Shown here piece after piece: positions 50,998-55,035 of a stretch of 55,035 bases of DNA (position 1 is the stretch's first letter; every line of letters begins with the position of its first letter). The DNA is taken from positions 1 through 55,035 of the forward strand of contig CABQJV010000010.1 of NCBI GenBank assembly GCA_902464565.1. Reading direction: 5' to 3'. The DNA comes from an uncultured Collinsella sp. GTDB taxonomy: Bacteria; Actinomycetota; Coriobacteriia; Coriobacteriales; Coriobacteriaceae. The notes under the pieces are model-generated. The model worked only from the letters and a program-made list of their open reading frames with translations, was not told where the DNA came from and made no database searches. A program made the translations under genes and the position numbers.

Positions 50998-51122
50998 TGC
51001 AGCTCCCCTGTAAACCTAATATTGCTATCGGCGTATTGTATCCCAGTGCCATGCGCGCGTGGTGCAGGGCATGTGAACACCCTTCAGATCAAACGGCAGA
51101 CCACGCTCAAGATTGTAACCCC

Positions 51123-52988
51123 CTACTTCGTGCGCGGGATACCCAGCACGTCGAGCGCGTTGGCCATAATGGACTGGAATGGCACCGCGGCGGCATCCGA
51201 GCCGCTCGGCGTTCCATCGAGTGTGATATAGCACAGCACCTTGGGCGATTGTGCCGGCGCAAAGCCCATAAAGGACGACATGTAGTTCTCCTTGAGGTAA
51301 CCGCCGTTCTCGTCAGCGCGCTCGGCCGTACCGGTCTTGCCCGCTACGTCATAGCCATCAACCGCACCGCCAACGCCCGTGCCTTCGGACACGACCGTCT
51401 GCATGCACGATGTCACCTGGGCGGCAGCGTCCTCCGAAATCGCACGCTCGCCTTCGCCCCAGTCCTTCTCATCGCCCTTGCTGGACTTATAGAAGTGCGG
51501 CGTCATCATCACACCGCCGTTCGCGATGCCGCCCACGGCACGTGCGACCTCAATCGGCGAGACGGATAGCGCCTGGCCAAAGCTCATCGAGCCCAGCGTG
51601 GCGCCGTCGTACTGGTCGCGCTCCTTGACGATGCCCAGACTCTCACCCGGAAAATCGACACCAGAGCTATGACCGATACCCCACTTGTCCACATAGGTGG
51701 CAAAATCATCGGCACCGATCTTGCGTCCCACCAGGACAAAGCCCACATTGGACGAGCGGCGCATCATCTCGCGCACGTCCATGGTCATGGTGTAGTCGCG
51801 CTTATCGGCGTCGGTAACGGTGTCGTCGCCAACCTTAATGCTCGCCGGCACCTCAAACGACGTGCTCGAACGCACAGCGCCCAAGTCGAAGCCGGCACCG
51901 GCCACGAGCGTCTTAAAGACCGAGCCGGGCTCGTAGGCATCGGTAACCAGGCGCAAGTTCATGTCCTCGGTCTTGGCGTTTTCCAGATCGGTCTGGTCAT
52001 ATGTCGGATACGAGCATGCCGCCAGAATCTCGCCCGTCGTGGGATCGGTGACCAGGGCCGAGCCATTCTTGGCCTTGGTCTTTTCGACCGCCTCGGCCAG
52101 GGCGTCCTCGGCGGCGCGCTGGATATTGACATCGAGCGTCGTCACGATGTCCACGCCGTCCACCGCGGCGACCTTTTTATAGGCGCCGCCCGCGATATAG
52201 CTACCGTCCCTCGCCCGCTCACGCACCAGCGAACCGTTGGTTCCGGTCAAAAGCTTGTTGTACTGTTTTTCGAGGCCCGTCAGACCGTCGTTGTCCACGT
52301 TTACCACGCCAAGCACCTGCGATGCCAGGTTGCCGTAGGGGTACACGCGCTTCATGGCCTGCTCAAAGAGCACGCCTGGCAGGTTCTTCTTCTCCAGCGC
52401 CGCGGCATCGTCCTCGTCCACCTGGCGTTTGATATACACCCAGGTGCCATCCGACTCAACGAGCTCGCGACAGGTCTTTTTATCGATTCCCGTAGCTTTG
52501 ACCAGCGCCGATACCGTCTTGTCAACGTCCTCGATAAGCTGAGGATTCACGGCGATGTTGCGGCATTCGACCGACGACGTCAGCACGTTGCCGTTACGGT
52601 CGTAGATGGTACCGCGCTTGGCATACAGCGTCTGCGCAAGCAAGCGACGTGCATCGGCACGGTCGCGCAGCTTATCGGCTTCCACAATTTGATAGTCGGC
52701 AAGGCGAAGGACGCCCAAACCCAAGCCAAACCCGATGAAGCCCATGACGGCTTTGCGACGGGGCAGCGGCGTGCCCGTGAGCCATTCGGTCGACGAGCTC
52801 TTGCGTGGTCTGGTGTTATGCATTTGAGGACCACTCGAGCCACGGAGACGCGACGCGGGGTCGTTGCCATAGGACGGCCTCGCGTTGTAAGATGGCCGAC
52901 CCGTTCCTTGATAACCAGAACGTCCCCGCGATGAGGGACGTCCAGAACCGCGACCCCCGTCGGAGCCGCGGCGATAGTCATTTGTCAT
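51123..52988 (-). CDS. ftsI: Septal transpeptidase FtsI (class B PBP)
   Basis: A 621-residue class B penicillin-binding protein. The first 80 residues are cytoplasmic and Arg/Gly/Tyr-rich, with repeats like GRPSYNARPSYG. One membrane helix is at about 81-97. The PBP dimer domain begins at RGTIYDRNG. Active-site motifs are SVFK at 356-359, SSN at 412-414 and KTG at 551-553. It crosslinks septal peptidoglycan made by FtsW. There is no C-terminal PASTA domain. Confidence 0.95.
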   Translation of the reverse strand: MTNDYRRGSDGGRGSGRPSSRGRSGYQGTGRPSYNARPSYGNDPASRLRGSSGPQMHNTRPRKSSSTEWLTGTPLPRRKAVMGFIGFGLGLGVLRLADYQIVEADKLRDRADARRLLAQTLYAKRGTIYDRNGNVLTSSVECRNIAVNPQLIEDVDKTVSALVKATGIDKKTCRELVESDGTWVYIKRQVDEDDAAALEKKNLPGVLFEQAMKRVYPYGNLASQVLGVVNVDNDGLTGLEKQYNKLLTGTNGSLVRERARDGSYIAGGAYKKVAAVDGVDIVTTLDVNIQRAAEDALAEAVEKTKAKNGSALVTDPTTGEILAACSYPTYDQTDLENAKTEDMNLRLVTDAYEPGSVFKTLVAGAGFDLGAVRSSTSFEVPASIKVGDDTVTDADKRDYTMTMDVREMMRRSSNVGFVLVGRKIGADDFATYVDKWGIGHSSGVDFPGESLGIVKERDQYDGATLGSMSFGQALSVSPIEVARAVGGIANGGVMMTPHFYKSSKGDEKDWGEGERAISEDAAAQVTSCMQTVVSEGTGVGGAVDGYDVAGKTGTAERADENGGYLKENYMSSFMGFAPAQSPKVLCYITLDGTPSGSDAAAVPFQSIMANALDVLGIPRTK

Positions 52989-53005
52989 ACTCAGCTACCG
53001 TCTTG

Positions 53006-53476
53006 TTACTGAGCGGTCGCGGTCGAGCTAGCGCCCGCGGCTGCATCCTGCGAAAAGTCAAGTGTAACGCTCTCGCTGGGCTCCACCATGCCATAAGCGC
53101 CCGCAAGGTCGCGAATGCGCGTGTCGGCACCATAGACCGAATGCATGACCTCCAGGTCGGAGCTCTCATCGGTCGCCTTCTCGAGCGTGTTGGTAAGCGC
53201 GGCGTTGCTGTTGAGCACCTGGGCCGTAACGCCGGCGAGCGCCACACGGGCGACACCGATCGTCATGAAGATGGCCGCAATGATGCAAAACGTTTTAAGA
53301 ACGCTCATGAAAACCGGGCTTACCGCCTGGTTTGCCTGACGGCCCGCGCCCGTGTAGACATCAAAGCGCGGCGTGCGCTGCTCGCGGGGAGCAGCGGGAG
53401 CCTGCGGTGCCTCACGATAGGCGGGCATGGCGTTCATATCATAGGCGAGTGCTGCGTTTGAAGTGTTGTAGCCCAT
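53006..53476 (-). CDS. FtsL-like septum protein
   Basis: A 156-residue protein with a Pro-rich cytoplasmic part, a single transmembrane helix (about 58-81), a coiled-coil-like outer segment and the FtsL-typical end RIRDLAGAYGMVEP (about 120-133). A Ser/Ala tail follows. Position between rsmH and ftsI is that of ftsL. FtsL forms the activating complex with FtsQ and FtsB. Identification rests on position and architecture more than on sequence. ATG at 53476 follows GGGAGGCGG. Confidence 0.82.
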   Translation of the reverse strand: MGYNTSNAALAYDMNAMPAYREAPQAPAAPREQRTPRFDVYTGAGRQANQAVSPVFMSVLKTFCIIAAIFMTIGVARVALAGVTAQVLNSNAALTNTLEKATDESSDLEVMHSVYGADTRIRDLAGAYGMVEPSESVTLDFSQDAAAGASSTATAQ

Positions 53477-53566
53477 GATATGCCGCCTCCCATCCCGAGT
53501 ACGTTGGTAGTGTGTTTAAGCTTCGTTTGTGGTACGAGCGGGAGGTCCAATATCGCGCAGTCGCGT

Positions 53567-54532
53567 CTACAGACGCTGCGCCACGCGGATCTTGGCTGAT
53601 CTCGCCCGAGGGTTGCGCGCAACCTCATCGGGTTGGGCAACCAGGGGTTTGCGGGTGATGACCTTGAGTATCGGCACGTTGCCGCACACGCACACCGGAA
53701 TCTCCGGCGGACACGTGCACCCCTGGCTCATCTCCTTAAAGTGGTTCTTTACGATACGGTCCTCGAGCGAGTGATACGAGATGACGCAGATGCGTCCGCC
53801 CGGGTTGAGCCACCTTGTGGCGGCGTCAAGCCCTCGCTCGAGCACATCGAGTTCGTGATTGACCTCGATGCGAATGGCCTGGAAACTTTTCTTGGCTGGG
53901 TGTCCGCCATGCCGACGAGCGGCAGCGGGGATACCAGCCTTGATGATCCCGACAAACTGGCCTGTGGTTTCGATCGGCTCATGCTCGCGGCGGCGCACGA
54001 TCTCGCGCGCGATCTGCGAGGCAAACTTCTCTTCGCCATAGACGCGTAGAATCCGGGCGAGGTCGTGTTCGTTATAGGTGTTGATGACCTCAGCTGCGTT
54101 TAAGGTGTTGTTACCCGGATCCATCCGCATGTCCAATGGGGCGTCCTCGTTGTACGAAAAGCCCCTGCCAGGGATATCGAGTTGCGGCGACGAAACGCCC
54201 AAGTCGAACAGGAAGCCATCGACCCCGGGCACCTCGGCCGAGCAAAGCAGCTCGTCCAAGTCGCCGAAGTTGCCCTTCAGCAGCTGGTGCGGGACGCCGG
54301 GAACCTCGCGGTCCAGACGGGCGCCAGCGGCCTCGAGGGCCATGTCGTCCTGATCGACGCCGAGCAAAAGGCCGGTCTCCCCCACCTGCGCGGCCATCTT
54401 TACCGAATGGCCGGCACCGCCAAGGGTGCAGTCGCAGACGACGGAGCCGCTCTTTAGCTGCAGCGACTCAAGCACTTCGCCGAGCATGACAGGTTCATGC
54501 CGATATTCTTGTGTCAAGATCCCACGCTCCAT
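53567..54532 (-). CDS. rsmH: 16S rRNA (cytosine(1402)-N4)-methyltransferase
   Basis: A 321-residue MraW methyltransferase that N4-methylates C1402 in the 30S decoding centre. The SAM site VCDCTLGGAGHSVKM is at about 32-46; FDLGVSSPQLD, RGFSYNEDAPLDMRM and SYHSLEDRIVK are family motifs. Start is uncertain: ATG at 54532 has a weak ribosome site, while a TTG six codons later (54514) follows GGAGCGTGGG. Confidence 0.95.
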   Translation of the reverse strand: MERGILTQEYRHEPVMLGEVLESLQLKSGSVVCDCTLGGAGHSVKMAAQVGETGLLLGVDQDDMALEAAGARLDREVPGVPHQLLKGNFGDLDELLCSAEVPGVDGFLFDLGVSSPQLDIPGRGFSYNEDAPLDMRMDPGNNTLNAAEVINTYNEHDLARILRVYGEEKFASQIAREIVRRREHEPIETTGQFVGIIKAGIPAAARRHGGHPAKKSFQAIRIEVNHELDVLERGLDAATRWLNPGGRICVISYHSLEDRIVKNHFKEMSQGCTCPPEIPVCVCGNVPILKVITRKPLVAQPDEVARNPRARSAKIRVAQRL

Positions 54533-54552
54533 CCGTTACTCGTGCCTTGCCC

Positions 54553-54987
54553 TTACGAGAAGAAGAGGTCCAGCAGGGCCTCGTCATCATCGTCCTCATC
54601 GGCCGTAGCGCGGTCCCAAACCTCAAGGTGGTCGTAGTTGCCCACAACCGTGACCTCGCGGTCGAGGTTCGCCTGCTTGCGGAGAGACTCAGAAAGACCG
54701 ATACGACCCGCGCTGTCCACATCCATCGACGTGGTGCGCTTGTTGATCGCCCTCATGAGCTTCTGGTCGTTGATGTCACGCGGGTTAAAACCCTCGTGGC
54801 CCTCACGACCCGCGAAGAGTCCTTCGACCCACTTATCGAAGGCCTCGGCAGAGAACACGTACAGAGCATCGACATCCAGGGCTTTGAACACGCGAACGTG
54901 CTCTCCAAGCTCCTCACGAAGGGGTGCAGGCAGGGATAGACGACCTTTTGCATCGAGATTGCGCTCGTATGCACCCGTCATTCCCAT
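54553..54987 (-). CDS. mraZ: Transcriptional regulator MraZ
   Basis: A 144-residue protein of two AbrB/SpoVT-like domains, each with the D-x-x-G-R motif (NLDAKGRLSLPA and DVDSAGRIGLSES). MraZ is the first gene of dcw clusters and, where studied, represses or modulates its own promoter by binding GTGGG-type repeats. Only 48 bases lie upstream in the window, and no repeated box is visible there. ATG at 54987 follows GGGGAGGGCG. Confidence 0.95.
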   Translation of the reverse strand: MGMTGAYERNLDAKGRLSLPAPLREELGEHVRVFKALDVDALYVFSAEAFDKWVEGLFAGREGHEGFNPRDINDQKLMRAINKRTTSMDVDSAGRIGLSESLRKQANLDREVTVVGNYDHLEVWDRATADEDDDDEALLDLFFS

Positions 54988-55035
54988 GTGCGCCCTCCCC
55001 TCGGTTACTCAGATGGCACGTACGCGGGGAACCAC

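Overview
The window reads as chromosome of a GC-rich Gram-positive bacterium of the Actinomycetota, most likely class Coriobacteriia and probably close to Collinsella (inference from gene content and style, not from a search). Supporting signs are an FtsA-less division cluster with SepF, YlmE-type YggS, YggT and DivIVA, a four-domain S1 protein, a type A RNase P RNA, and many strong GC-rich hairpins between genes. There are no tRNAs, rRNAs, insertion sequences, prophage genes or cas genes. I found 52 protein genes, one leader peptide and one structural RNA.

Layout. 1-5.4 kb: ArfB-like peptide release factor, xpt, an MFS exporter, O-acetylhomoserine sulfhydrylase, a redox C_GCAxxG_C_C protein and a YigZ protein. 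5.4-11.8 kb: rnpB, rpsA, a HAD phosphatase, cysteine desulfidase, rpiB and ndk. 11.8-15.4 kb: argH, a 56-codon unknown gene, argG, and upstream of argG an arginine-rich leader peptide followed by mutually exclusive hairpins. 15.5-21.9 kb: Cof-type phosphatase, polA, M18 aminopeptidase and yaaA. 21.9-25 kb: a membrane-anchored unknown, then a TPP riboswitch with thiC, and thiD. 25-28.4 kb: SGNH hydrolase, a PARG-like macrodomain protein with an altered catalytic motif, a Bax-inhibitor-1 protein and a small unknown. 28.6-31.2 kb: PiT phosphate permease with its DUF47 partner, and a nitroreductase. 31.4-55 kb: one long minus-strand cell envelope block, read in transcription order as mraZ, rsmH, ftsL-like, ftsI, murF, mraY, murD, ftsW, murG, murC, murB, ftsQ, ftsZ, pgeF, pstS, pstC, pstA, pstB, phoU, yggS, sepF, yggT, divIVA.

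How the parts work together. The dcw block supplies lipid II precursors (MurB, C, D, F, MraY, MurG), the septal transpeptidase and its glycosyltransferase partner (FtsI, FtsW), the FtsQ/FtsL scaffold and the FtsZ ring. SepF probably replaces FtsA as the membrane tether, and DivIVA marks poles and septa. murE and ftsA are not in the cluster. The high-affinity phosphate operon pstSCAB-phoU lies between pgeF and yggS, two genes that are neighbours in the ylm division operon of Bacillus, and pstS overlaps pgeF by four bases.

The most interesting non-coding features are: (1) the argG leader, which looks like a ribosome-mediated arginine attenuator; (2) an array of six alternately oriented 15-base half-elements on a 40-base pitch after thiD; (3) two very long GC-rich inverted repeats of one apparent family (33-base and 26-base arms); and (4) a 38-base motif shared by the flanks of rnpB and of the cysteine desulfidase gene.
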